64,000 nt of DNA from Pegoplata infirma (lineage: Eukaryota > Arthropoda > Insecta > Diptera > Anthomyiidae). Below, piece by piece: positions 11,117-21,800 of the stretch. The stretch is taken from positions 208,944,035 through 209,008,034 of the forward strand of contig OY992539.1 in assembly GCA_963921195.1 (NCBI GenBank), read 5' to 3'. A program made the position numbers and the translations under genes. How positions within the stretch are numbered: the stretch's first letter is position 1; each line of letters begins with the position of its first letter. Below the pieces are notes generated by a model. It was not told the DNA's origin. It saw only the letters and a program-made list of their open reading frames with translations, and ran no database searches.

Positions 11117-11642
11117 CATGGTTGGTTACCGTTACCCTTATTATACCGTTACCGATTCAAAACCCTTTCAAATCGAATACCGTTACCGTTACCGATACCG
11201 CTAAAAATATTTTTAAAATACCGCTACCCTTACCCTTACCGTTACCGTTATAATTATTATATGTTACCGGTATTGTACCGGTATTCAAATTTTTACATGT
11301 TTTAAGGGATTTTAACGAACAAAAAAATAAAATCAAATTGCTAACATAATTTTTAATTTATAATTTGCAAATTATCATAAAATAAATGACAAATATAATA
11401 ATCATATCAAATCTATACTGGTTTTTGGGTCTATAAAATATTTTTAGCTTTCAGTTCTATCTTTTTTCAAATTTTTAACTAAATTAATAATACCGGTACG
11501 TACCGGTTTGGTTGGTTCGGTACCGGTACATACCGTTACCGAAACGATTTGAAAACACTTACCGTTACCTTTACCGAAATAAATAAAAATTAGATACCGT
11601 TACCGTTACCCTTACCGTTATTCGTTTCGGTAACCAACCTTG
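11117..11642. mobile_element. hAT-type MITE with GTTACC subterminal repeats
   Basis: Terminal inverted repeats CATGGTTGGTTACCG...CGGTAACCAACCTTG are flanked by a perfect 8-bp duplication ATAGAAAT (11109-11116 and 11643-11650). Both ends are packed with iterated GTTACCG/ACCGGTA hexamers. An 8-bp duplication is the hAT signature. Length 526 bp, no transposase. The Tyr-Arg-Pro-rich open frame across 11099-11305 is a by-product of the repeats. Confidence 0.88.
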
Positions 11643-12240
11643 ATAGAAATATATTTCACTCAACTTTGGTTTGCTTGTGTTTTCTACACTTTTTAAAAGA
11701 TTTATCAAAAGATAGATCCGATCGGTCCATGTTTGGACTTGTGACCCATTTTTCGGACAACACTGGTCTAGGGTGTTAAATGGTCGGCCTTGACCGACTA
11801 TAATTTTCTTACTTGTTATTATTACAGAAATCTTTGTCATTTTGGAGCCACAATATTTCAAATTTTGAGTTTATAAACAGCGTCCTTTGACGAAGAGTAA
11901 AAAATGGGGCCAATATTGTTTTCACAAAGTTTATGTCAAACAATTCGAAAATTTTCTTACTCTATAAAAGTATTTGTTAATTTTTGGCGATCCTGCCAAA
12001 TATTGAAAATTTTATATAAAAAAAATTTTTGTTAAAGAAAAATTCTGAGACATTTTTCAATAGAAATATTAGACTTTAAAACATTTGTACTTTAAATAAA
12101 CTCTCATGTTTGAAAACTTTTGTCTTTATAAAATTTTTGTTGAGATTCTAAAATAAATTTTCTGTAGTTTTGATGCATTTTTTTAACAGTACAATTTTTA
12201 GATTTAAAAACATGTTTCTTATAGAAAAATTCGTTGTTTT

Positions 12241-12763
12241 TAGAGTCCGACCGAATATTCGGTTTCGGACTCGGTTTCGGCCGAATAATGGGGTTTCGGC
12301 CTCTATTCGGTATTCGGCAAAATTTTGGCCGAATATTAGCCGAAACCGAAACTTTTTGGTATTTTAAAAAATATGTAAAAAAGTCGGTGAATTTTTTGAT
12401 TTCGTATTTCATTACACTTGTTTCAGTTCAATTGAAGAAAATGTTACAAGTTTATGCAATAAATGTAAAACTGTTTCAGTTCAAAAAATTATTTTCTCCT
12501 AATATACAATATATAATATACAATTTTTTTAAAGTTTTTTAAAAAACACATATTTTTTTCAAAAATACAACAATTCCTATGGTTTAAAAGCATTATATGC
12601 TGTATATTAATCTTTAACAATTTTTTAATAATTTTATTCATGCCAGGCGGTAATTTTTTTAAAGTTTCGGTTTCGGTTCGGTTTCGGCCGAATATTACTT
12701 TTTCAGCCGAATATTCGGTTCGGTTTCGGTTCGGCCTCGAAAACTGGTTCCGGTCGGACTCTA
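12241..12763. mobile_element. hAT-type MITE with TTCGG subterminal repeats
   Basis: TAGAGTCCGACC...GGTCGGACTCTA termini are flanked by a perfect 8-bp duplication GTTGTTTT (12233-12240 and 12764-12771). Both ends consist of iterated TTCGGTTTCGG/GGCCGAATATT. Length 523 bp, no coding capacity; open frames inside are repeat-derived. Confidence 0.88.
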
Positions 12764-13760
12764 GTTGTTTTATATAAATTTCTGCCAGTTTTGGATCCAC
12801 AATATTTAAAATTTAGACTAGCGCCCCTGCTGGAGAGTAATAAAGTGATCCAATTTTTAATGGAGCATATTCTTTTATTTCCACGAAGTTAACGAATTCG
12901 AAGAAGTTCTTACCATAGGAAAATATTTTTTTTATTTTTGGCGATCCTGCTAAATATTAAAAATCTTATATTCCAAGAAAACTTCATTATAAAAAAATTG
13001 TGAGACTTTTTTCTATTGGCATATTATTGAATAGGCCTCAGATTCTGCGATTTTTTTTATTAGAAATATTCTACAGTTATGATGCATTTTTTCAACAGAA
13101 AAATTCTTAGATTTCAAAACGTTTTTGTGTGTAAAAAAACTATTTAATTTTCTTTTAGGAGAATAGACTATTATTTACACGAAGTTTTGTTAAAAAATTA
13201 TAAGAGGTTCTTAATCTAGAAGGTAACATGTTTATTTTGTGCGATTCTGCCTAGTATTATTGTAAAATTTTTTTATATTCTCAGAAATTATGAAGAATAT
13301 TTTTTTTATAGAAATATGAGATTTTGCAAGATTTTCCTTTAAATTCTCGATTCTAAAACATTTGTCTTTAAGCAAAAAATAAAATATAAATATTTTTCAC
13401 AAAAAATTCTGGAACTGAATTAAAAAAGTTAAAAATATTTAAATTTAAAAACAACTTCATATGATTTCGGAATCCGGAATTTATTCAATTACATAAATTT
13501 ATCATAATTTTAAAATTTTCCTTAAAAAAAAATATATCTCCGATTCTAAGATAATTTTTTTAGCAAAAATTCTGAAATAATTTAGCAGGATCGCCAAAAT
13601 CAAAAGTATCGCCAAAATTTTAATTATTTTAAAGTAACTAAAAACACAAATTAAATTCCAAATGCTTAGTTTAATGCCATTTTGATATCAAACAAATTAT
13701 GTCAATTTCTTTTAAAGCAGGATCGCCAATTATTATTTATTTATATAAGAAAACAACTGG

Positions 13761-14275
13761 TTTCTTTATAAAAATATTTTGTAATTTTAATGCAAGGCTT
13801 CTTTCATATTTTATATTCAAATCTTCCTAACATTTTTGTTTTTATTTATATATTTATAATATTTTAAATTGCATTTTAATCAATCTCCTCTAAACAATAT
13901 AATACTCATATTATTGCTACTTTTTATGTAGTAGTAATTTATTAAAAACAAATTAAAAGTTTATTGCTATAAAAAAATATAATGTTACTTAAATGTAGTA
14001 AATATTAAACGTAAATCAAATGTTTTGCTCATTGTTAAAGTTAATAAAATTATTAAAAAAAACTTTTTTATAATTTAAATGAAAGTGTTTCTTTTTGTTT
14101 TTCAATTAAAATTTTCAGTTTTTTTCTTAAGTTGCCTTGAAATAATTATCAAGTACCTAAACTTAAAGGGCCTTTAATTAAAAATTAACAATAAAATGCT
14201 TGAGATTTGAAAGAAAAAAGAAATTTTAGATTCTGTCTCAGTTTCTAAACTGAACATTTTTTTTAATATTTTTAT
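13761..14275. other. AT-rich flower intron, nothing recognised
   Basis: No gene, RNA or bounded repeat seen. Confidence 0.4.
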
Positions 14276-14712
14276 TAAAAAGTACTTTCTTTGTACTTTT
14301 GAGTAAATAGTACTATTTTGTACTTTTAACTAATTTTAAAAAAATAAATACAAATATAGTATTTTTACACAAAAGTAAAAAAATAGGTACTTTTCAAAAA
14401 GTACCAAAATAGTAATTTTTTGATAAAGAGTACGAAAATGGTAATTTTAAATAAGAAGTATGTTCCAAACGTACTATACATTTTATTAATGTATACCAAA
14501 ATAGTACTTTTTATTTAAAGGTATAAAATTTTTATTTTTTACTAAAAAGTACTAAAATAATACTTTTTTTAATAAGTAAAAAGAAAGTTTCTTTTAATTA
14601 AAAGTACAAAAATAGAATTTTTTTAAAGTACCGTAATAGTCTTTTTTTGTTGTAAAAAGTACTAAAATATAACTTTTTATAAAAAGTACCAAAATAGTAC
14701 TTTTTATGAATT
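14276..14712. repeat. Decayed palindromic AAAAAGTACTNAAATAGTACTTTTT repeats
   Basis: More than ten irregularly spaced AGTAC motifs in A/T-rich context (such as AAAGTACTAAAATA and AGTACTTTTTA) form a short decayed array. Each unit is again palindromic, but it is unrelated in sequence to the 35-38 bp family. Confidence 0.65.
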
Positions 14713-15599
14713 TCTTTAATCTTTTCGAAATCCAAGCAAAAATGGTAATTAAACTTAATAATTTAATATTTTAAATATTTTTTTTAATTTCTTAAAAAAA
14801 AAAAATTGTAATAATTTAAAAAATAATTTAATTGGAATATTCTAAAACCCCAAGGAGAGTTTTAAACTTCTCTTTATGATATTTAAAAAAACAAATCAAG
14901 GAGTTTGTGTTTTATTACTGATATTTTATAGTTTTTATATAATTTTTTTTTTAATTATTATTACATATTATTACACATTATTATAATTTTTTATTATTTT
15001 TAACTTCAAAACCATCCATTTAATCTCTCTTCATCAATTGTTGTTGACGCCAAATATCGTTTTTATATGTTTATGTATACAAAATGTAAAAAAAACAAAC
15101 ACTATTAAAAACACACGAAATACTGCCAATTTAACAAAATAAATTTGCTAATAACTTTTAACCGAAGCCAATACTAATTGCAACATCATTTAGACAACAT
15201 CATCTGCAACAAGCAAAAATCCTGCAACGTCTTTCTTTTTTTTTGTTTGTTTGAATATTGTTGTTTACAAAGAAAAAGGCAAATACCCATTTTTTTTCAT
15301 CTGTATTTTATTTTTTGTTGAAACATATTTTTTTTTTTAGAATTTATAATAAACTAGATTTTAGTTTTTTTCCCCTTCACAGCATAGAACCTTTAGTTCC
15401 AAAATAGATAAATAGCTTTTAAAAAGATAATGATTTTCTTAATTTTAATAATTGTAAATTTTAATAGATTTTTGTTTTTTAAACATATAATTTTATTAGG
15501 AAATTTAATATTTAAGATTAATCTTCTTTAGAATTTGGTTTTTTGGATCTTTATTTCCACTTTTATATATCAGATTTAAATTATAAGCAGCTGAGATTA
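14713..15599. other. AT-rich flower intron, nothing recognised
   Basis: Homopolymer-rich A/T sequence. A slightly richer stretch at 15140-15240 (CATCATCTGCAACAAGC) gives no coding frame. Confidence 0.4.
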
Positions 15600-15768
15600 C
15601 TTTGAGGGTTGGAAACGGTTTCGAATGTCGACCTAAGGCAAATAATACAATTTGAAATGAGAACTAACGGGTTTTATCCGCATCGCTGAGGAATTATTGT
15701 GGTTTCGATATGGACCATCCGGTCTATGTGAGGAGTCTTTTACCCCGCCAACTCTAACCTAATCTAAC
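15600..15768 (+). mobile_element. LINE 3' terminal fragment
   Basis: A GC-richer block ends in AACTCTAACCTAATCTAACT, the CTAAC-type tail typical of several insect non-LTR elements and similar in type to the tail near 46000. Only about 170 bp remain and no coding domain is seen. Confidence 0.5.
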
Positions 15769-15790
15769 TGACATTTTCTCAATACGATTT

Positions 15791-16390
15791 TTATACCCTC
15801 CAACTACAGTATGGGGGTATACTCACTTTGTTATTCCGTGTGTAACGCATCAAAATATAGGTCTGGGACCCCATAAAGTATATATTTATGATCAGTGATC
15901 GATTCTAAGACATTCTAGCGATTTCCGTCCGTCTGTAGTTAACACGATGCAGTCCAAAATAAAAGAGGTAAACTCCCGACATTTGGCACGAATATGTCTT
16001 ATGTTCCTAGGCAGGTTAAGTTCCTAGGCAGAAAAAGTTCCCCCTTGAAGAACTAAACCACCCTCTGAAAAATTGCATATTTTTACACGATTTTTTGTGT
16101 TTTTGTTTAACTAATGCAACATTTTTATGCCACAAGAAGTTCAAAGTCCTGCATTTGGACCCAGAGAATTAGGAAATGTCTTTTTTTCGGTTCGCCCCCC
16201 TTTTATGGGCGTGGAATACAACATTTTTTTAAATAATGATAATCTTGTAGTTCTTTGGTGCAAAAAGCATAAGAATGAATTTTTAAACACATATTCGAGG
16301 GGAAATTTGCCCCCCCCCCTCCAATTACTTTTACCGACCCCCTGACCCCCCAAAAAAATAATAAAACACCCCTGCAATTTTTGTTTATTA
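15791..16390 (+). mobile_element. Mini-me-like element copy
   Basis: Starts TTTTATACCCTCCAACTACAG and contains GGTCTGGGACCCCATAAAG and ATTTCCGTCCGTCTG, the conserved order of dipteran mini-me elements (5' part, core, GTCY microsatellite). The body at about 16130-16210 matches, in reverse orientation, 49670-49745 (shared 'gggcgg.ccgaaaaaatg.catttcctaat' block). C-runs occur at 16309-16322. No intact 3' end; the Harbinger-like element at 16400 follows closely. Confidence 0.65.
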
Positions 16391-16399
16391 ACACTCTTA

Positions 16400-16789
16400 G
16401 GCTGCGTTTTTGACATATCGCTTTAACTTAGTTTAACCGGGAGTTTTATTAAACTTTATAAAAATAAAACCAAGTTTAACCAAGCATTCAGTTTTTCAGG
16501 TCAAGTTTAGCAAATGTCGATTAACGCGGTATTGCCATACCAAATGCCACATTTCCAATTAGAATAGTTGCCATCGTCGCACATTTTTTCGAATAAAATA
16601 CCACACCATGACAATACTAACCAGTATATTTGAAAATCAGAGGTGTTTTTTTACATTTTTGTACCTTAGTTTAACTCTCCATCATTGGTGAGTTAAACTT
16701 AAAATAAACCACATCTCAAAAACACAATTTGTGGTTTTAACTCAGTTTAAACCTAAAACCAATAAATTTTACAACTCAAAAACTCAGCC
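16400..16789. mobile_element. PIF/Harbinger-like MITE
   Basis: Terminal repeats GGCTGCGTTTTTGA...TCAAAAACTCAGCC are flanked by TTA (16397-16399 and 16790-16792). A 3-bp TTA/TAA duplication with GG-starting termini is the PIF/Harbinger pattern. Subterminal AACTNAGTTTAA motifs face each other. Length 390 bp, no coding. Confidence 0.78.
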
Positions 16790-17211
16790 TTACTTGTTTT
16801 ACTTCTGGTTAACTTTTCAAAAAACTAAAAAATAATTTTTAAAAAATCTCTAAAAAACAGAAAGCGTTCTCAAAGTAGGAGTTGAGTTGAGAGTGGGTTG
16901 TACAAGCCTAAAGAATAATAGGAAATTCTTTAGCAAGTCCATGGTGGAAATTCTTTAGCAAGTCCATGGTGCTCAGACTTGAAATAGTCCATTATACCGT
17001 ACCCCGAGAAGTAGTAGGAGAGTATTTGTTTCTTTTTGGCGATCCTGCGAATTATTAATTCATATATATTTTTTTTATTCTTACACATTTTTTTAGAAAA
17101 GTTCTAAAATGTTTTCTTATAAGATTTTGAGACATTTTTCTTTAAAAAAAATCTGTAGAATCCTTAATTTTTGGACAATTATATAAGTTGATCAGAATCT
17201 TAAAGGATGTA
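16790..17211. other. Flower intron without a recognised gene
   Basis: Holds a 22-bp direct duplication (GAAATTCTTTAGCAAGTCCA at about 16922 and 16946) and one GGCGATCCTGC core near 17036; otherwise unremarkable. Confidence 0.4.
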
Positions 17212-17604
17212 TTTTTATACCCTTCACCCCTCTGTGGTACATGGTATGAGTTTGTGGTGATGTTTTCAACTACCTGTAATACTGGTCGTAGATCCATTTT
17301 CAAGCACGCCAATCGACTCAGAATCCTCTTTTAAGTAAATTTTGTAGTCTAACGAAAGATCCAACCGGTCCGTGCTTAGACTTGGAGCCAATTTTCCTTG
17401 ACCGATAATAATTTTCTTGCTTGTTGTAATAAAAAAAGTGAAATTTTGAGATAATTTAGCAGGATCGCCATTTCCAAAATTTAAAGTTAGCTGTATAGCT
17501 GTATATTTAAATAATTTTAAAATTATTTGACAATTGTTCTCCCAGGGTATAGTATATTTAAATAATTTTAAAATTATTTGACAGTTATTTTTTGTTATCC
17601 CAGG

Positions 17605-18438
17605 CACTGTTGCCAGATTTGACGATTTCTCTGCATTTTGACGATTTTTTCTCCCCAAAATAGCAAAATGACGATTTGACGATTTTTGCCCAAATAATGA
17701 CGATTTTTAAAAATAACAAAAATCTGACAATTTTGTCTACTTTTTAAATTTTTTTTAATGAAACTTTAGTATTCAATGCATATTTTTTACTTATTGTTAG
17801 TTAAAAAAAAGTATCCACTAATATTTTTGTACAAAAAGGGACAAAGGGAACAAGTGAGAGTCACATTCTCTTTTCCCCTCCAAAAGGTAAACAAATTATA
17901 GGGTTTTTTTTTTCTTTTCGTGATAAATGTTAACAAATTGATTTATTATAATATTTATGCAATTTTGTCAATATTTTTTTATGGAAGTGTCCACAAAAAA
18001 GGGCGGACGGAAAAAAAAATAATTTTCTAATTAACTTGACCCAACTGCATAACCTTTTCTTTCATAAAAATATTTCATATGTTTAAGAAGGTGAACAAAG
18101 AATATAAAGAGGGAATTACGGAGGTAGGTCCAGTTTAACCTGGAGTAACTTTGTTCTCCCTGGTCTGGTTTTGTCAATTTTTAAACTGAACCATCCAATG
18201 GCCATAAGATATGTTTGAGCCAAACTGCATGGATTACGCTCATTTGGTTTGGACTGCATCATGTCTTCAACAGACGGGCGGACATCGCTTGAATGAGTTT
18301 AATCAATGATAAATATACCTTTTTTATTTTGACGATTTTTTGACGATTTCTGCAAATGGGATGACGATTTTGACGATTTTTTTTTATAAAAATCGTACAT
18401 TTTTGACGATTTTGTACCCAACAATTCTGGCAACCCTG
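17605..18438. mobile_element. hAT-type element with GACGATTT repeats
   Basis: Termini CACTGTTGCCAG...CTGGCAACCCTG are flanked by an 8-bp duplication with one mismatch (ATCCCAGG 17597-17604, CTCCCAGG 18439-18446). Both ends carry many TGACGATTT copies. A minus-strand mini-me-like piece sits in the middle (about 17990-18330). Total 834 bp, no transposase. Confidence 0.78.
17990..18330 (-). mobile_element. Mini-me-like fragment (minus strand) inside the hAT
   Basis: Reads in reverse with GTCCGCCCGTCTGTTGAAG and the GGGCGG.CGAAAAAA block shared with 16130-16210 and 49670-49745. Confidence 0.5.
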
Positions 18439-18547
18439 CTCCCAGGGTATAAGATATTAAATAATATCTTATTAAATATTTTATGTATTACATGTTGAAG
18501 GGCAAAAAAGATTCGGCATAGCCGAATTTAACACTCTAACTTGTTTA

Positions 18548-18886
18548 AATTTTAATTGCGCCTTTCGGAAATCAAATTGGGACTGTCTGAATTTCAATTC
18601 GGGTATTCCGAAAACTTTTTTAATATTATGTAGGGTATTTATGATTTGGCACTGCCAAATATAACTCTCACTTGTTAGTGTTTTTTTATGTAATTTTTCA
18701 GTTTTGCTTCTCTCTAATAGTTTAGGAGATATGTAATTAGAAACTTATTTATTAACTTAATTTTTCTAAAAGTTTTAAAGATGTTGGGCAAAAAATTTGG
18801 AAAGTTAAAGAAATCCTTCGTAATTTAAAAAATATTGTTTTAGTTCCCCGTTAGTTTCTTACGGTCGTACACAAAATAAAAAAAAA
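18548..18886. other. AT-rich flower intron with a mini-me-like 3' end
   Basis: Apart from the 3'-end-like hairpin at 18627-18680, nothing recognised. Confidence 0.4.
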
Positions 18887-19184
18887 CGAGTGCTTAACAT
18901 AGAGTGTCTAATACGGAGTTCACACTTACGACCTTAAACAAGTTGTTTAACAAAACACCAGTAACAGAATAAAAACGTAATGGACACAGAACAAAGACTT
19001 TTTTAAACATCTCACTCTTGAACACTTCAAAACAGCAAATGTGAATGCCATATAATATTTTGCTTTCAATATTCTAGAAGGGAAACATTGGAGATCAATG
19101 TTAGTTACTTGTTTCTTCATTCTTATGAATTTCTTTTTGGAAATCTGTGGGTAAAAAAGTTAGACACTCGATGTTAGACACTCG
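18887..19184. mobile_element. MITE-like element with GAGTGTCTAAC termini
   Basis: The left end CGAGTGCTTAACATAGAG and the right end, reversed, TCGAGTGTCTAACATCGAG are inverted repeats about 25 bp long, 300 bp apart. The right copy is itself a tandem of TTAGACACTCGA. No clear target duplication was resolved. Confidence 0.55.
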
Positions 19185-19441
19185 ATTTTAATTTTGAATA
19201 TGGGTGTTATAGTTTATTTAATTTTTTTTAGTTCGAGTATACATTTTTCATAACATTTTGCACATTTTTTGTTTAGTGTAGTATTGCACTTAATATATAT
19301 TTTTTTTCGTTTCTCTTAAATGGATATTGTTTATAAATTATGTTGTTTTCTAAATACATTAGCATGTGTAATTTTAAAAGAAAAAGTTTGAACATTTAAT
19401 ATTAACTTTAAAATTTTCTCTCTCTCTTTTTTCGTATATAG

Positions 19442-19586
19442 AGCTTCCGCTGCTGATATGAGACAAGCTGCTGTTAATTCTGGTCTAGCTGGTGGTGGAC
19501 CAACAACAAATGATCGCGCTGGCATTGTTAATAATGCCCAACCATTTTCATTTACAGGAGCTGTGGGCACGGATAGTAATGTGTGA
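19442..19586 (+). CDS. fwe: Flower, distal alternative terminal exon (canonical C-terminus)
   Basis: Spliced from the donor at 8904 across 10.5 kb, this exon completes the same split Lys codon and adds 47 residues: [14 protein letters not shown], then [19 protein letters not shown] and AVGTDSNV before TGA (19584-19586). The last ~25 residues agree with the recalled canonical Drosophila Flower tail. The acceptor is strong, with a CTCTCTCTTTTTTCG tract, in contrast to the proximal exon. Reaching this exon requires the polymerase to pass the whole transposon-filled intron and the proximal exon to be skipped. Confidence 0.94.
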
Positions 19587-19726
19587 TAAGTCAAGGATAA
19601 GATCACGGAACTATATACACACATACTACATATACACTCACATTTAATATATAAAAAGAAAAATACTAGGATGCCACTTTAAATTTAAACAAAGAAAAAC
19701 AAAAAATAATATCAAGAAAAAAAGAG

Positions 19727-19732
19727 AATAAA
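19727..19732 (+). terminator. fwe: Candidate polyadenylation signal of flower (distal)
   Basis: AATAAA 141 bases after the stop codon, in a GAGAATAAAAG context; a further AATAAA-like hexamer lies about 30 bases on. The cleavage site is not visible. Confidence 0.5.
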
Positions 19733-19964
19733 AGTCATATATATTTTTTTTATATAAATAATAAAAGGGATTGTAGCATCCTTAAATTGATTTCAGATGT
19801 GATTTGAAAGAAATATCAATTGAAATTTAAAATAAAAATTGAAAAAATATCAATTTAAATTCAAAATTATAAATTTATTTAAAAAAATTAAATTTATATT
19901 TAAAAATTGCCGCTAAAGTAAAAAAAAATCATTCTAAGGATTAAAAATTGGGGCGACATATTCT

Positions 19965-21410
19965 TATAAAGAAAAATAATTTTTCTATAAAGAAAAATAA
20001 CTCCGAATTCAGAGCAATTTTTCTATAAAGAAAAATAACTCCGAATTCAGAGCAATTTTTCTATAAAGAAAAATAACTCCGAATTCAGAGCAATTTTTCT
20101 ATAAAGAAAAATAACTCCGAATTCAGAGCAATTTTTCTATAAAGAAAAATAACTCCGAATTCAGAGCAATTTTTCTATAAAGAAAAATAACTCCGAATTC
20201 AGAGCAATTTTTCTATAAAGAAAAATAACTCCGAATTCAGAGCAATTTTTCTATAAAGAAAAATAACTCCGAATTCAGAGAAATTTTTCTGTAAAGAAAA
20301 ATAACTCCGAATTCAGAGCAATTTTTCTATAAAGAAAAATAACTCCGAATTCAGTGACATTTTTCTATAAAGAAAAATAACTCGGAATTCAGAGCAATTT
20401 TTCTATAAAGAAAAATAACTACGAATTCAGAGCAATTTTTCTATAAAGAAAAATAACTCCGAATTCAGAGCAATTTTTCTATAAAGAAAAATAACTCCGA
20501 ATTCAGAGCAATTTTTCTATAAAGAAAAATAACTCCGAATTCAGAGCAATTTTTCTATAAAGAAAAATAACTCCGAATTCAGAGCAATTTTTCTATAAAG
20601 AAAAATAACTCCGAATTCAGAGCAATTTTTCTATAAAGAAAAATAACTCCGAATTCAGAGACATTTTTCTATAAAGAAAAATAACTCCGAATTCAGAGAC
20701 AGTTTTCTATAAAGAAAAATAACTCCGAATTCAGAGACATTTTTCTATAAAGAAAAACAACTCTGAATTCAGAGACATTTTTCTATAAAGAAAAATAACT
20801 CCGAATTTAGCGACATTTTTCTATAAAGAAAAATAACTCGGAATTCACAGACATTTTTCTATAAAGAAAATTAACTCCGAATTCACAGAAATTTTTCTAT
20901 AAAGAAAATTAACTCCGAATTCAAAGAAATTTTTCTATAAAGAAAAATACATAACTCCGAATTCAGAGAATTTTTTTTATAAAGAAAAATAACTCCGAAT
21001 TCAGAGCAATTTTTCTATAAAGAAAAATAACTCCGAATTCAGAGCAATTTTTCTATAAAGAAAAATAACTCCGAATTCAGAGCAATTTTTCTATAAAGAA
21101 AAATAACTCCGAATTCAGAGCAATTTTTCTATAAAGAAAAATAACTCCGAATTTAGAGACATTTTTCTATAAAGAAAAATAACTCCGAATTTAGAGACAT
21201 TTTTCTATAAAGAAAAATAACTCCGAATTCACAGACATTTTTCTATAAAGAAAAAATAACTCCGAATTCAGAGAAATTTTTCTATAAAGAAAAATAACTC
21301 CGAATTAAGAGACATTTTTCTATAAAGAAAAATAACTCCGAATTCAGAGAAATTTTTCTATAAAGAAAATTAACTCCGAATTCAAAGAAATTTTTCTATA
21401 AAGAAAAGGA
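19965..21410 (-). repeat. 38-bp GAATTC minisatellite array, inverted relative to the 5.9-8.4 kb array
   Basis: About 37 units of CTCCGAATTCAGAG plus TTTTTCTATAAAGAAAAA, the reverse complement of the upstream array. Units are less uniform: variants (GACATTTTT, GAATTTAGAG, CAGAAATTT) cluster in the right half, suggesting an older or less converted array. It begins about 240 bp past the flower polyadenylation signal. Confidence 0.93.
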
Positions 21411-21640
21411 TTCTGTATACAGGATAAATGTTTTAGAATCTGAGACTTTTTCTATGGAAAAATGTCTCAGAATCTGAGACTTTTTCTATATAGGAGAAAT
21501 GTCTCAGAGTCTGAGACTTTTTCGGTATAGGAAAAATGTCTCAGAATCTGAAACTTTTTCGGTATAGGAAAAATGTCACAGAATCTGAGACTTTTTCTAT
21601 ATTGGAAAAATGTCTCAGAATCTGAGACTGTTACTGTGTT
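21411..21640 (+). repeat. GTCTCAGA-type minisatellite adjoining the GAATTC array
   Basis: Six units of GTCTCAGAATCTGAGAC with spacers such as TTTTTCGGTATAGGAAAA follow directly on the GAATTC array, one of the places where the two unit types adjoin. Confidence 0.85.
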
Positions 21641-21800
21641 TTGGTTGAGAATTTTTTTTCGTCCCTTCCTTTATGAAATTGCTGACAATTTATCCAAATG
21701 TCCCCAAGGGCAAGTCAGCAATTGGTCAGCGGTGCCCACCAGCATCGGTGACCAACAACAATGCTTTTAAGGGTCAGGGGTGAGTTTTTTGCTGGCTGGG
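21641..21800. other. GC-richer island with hairpin
   Basis: AATTGCTGAC (about 21677) pairs with GTCAGCAATT (about 21714), forming a 10-bp stem around CCAAATGTCCCCAAGGGC. The composition stands out from the neighbourhood. The hairpin argues for a mobile-element remnant rather than an exon; no protein was recognised. Confidence 0.35.

Larger units (their letters stand above)
10231..13760 (+). repeat. Decayed module repeated about four times in the flower intron, carrying GGCGATCCTGC
   Basis: Each copy has, in order, 'gagccacaatattt', an 'agcgnccnnnnnnggagagtaa' block, a 'cacgaagtt...aattcgaa' block, GGCGATCCTGCYAAATATT and then 'ttctgagac...ttctatagaaa'. Copies are recognisable near 10320-10480, 11840-12040, 12780-13000 and 13140-13290. 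Plus-strand core motifs are near 10447, 11984, 12938 and 17036, and reversed cores near 13585, 13717, 17459 and 24640. Two hAT elements and a mini-me-like piece have inserted between copies. Its role is unknown; it may be a decayed mobile element. Confidence 0.6.
17212..18547 (+). mobile_element. Mini-me-like element interrupted by a hAT
   Basis: The 5' part begins TTTTTATACCCTTCACCCC at 17212. The 3' part ends ATTCGGCATAGCCGAATTTA...CTAACTTGTT (about 18511-18547), the hairpin end typical of the family. The 17605-18438 hAT separates them. A second, similar 3' end (TTTGGCACTGCCAAA...CACTTGTT) follows at about 18627-18680. Confidence 0.6.

Noticed and set aside
11099..11305. Tyr/Arg/Pro-rich open frame
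   Set aside because: Produced by GTTACC repeats of the hAT MITE.
12104..12800. Overlapping ~100-residue frames on both strands
   Set aside because: Produced by TTCGG repeats of the hAT MITE at 12241-12763.
21641..21800. Coding exon at the GC-richer island
   Set aside because: The island is a hairpin (AATTGCTGAC/GTCAGCAATT) and no recognised protein results.
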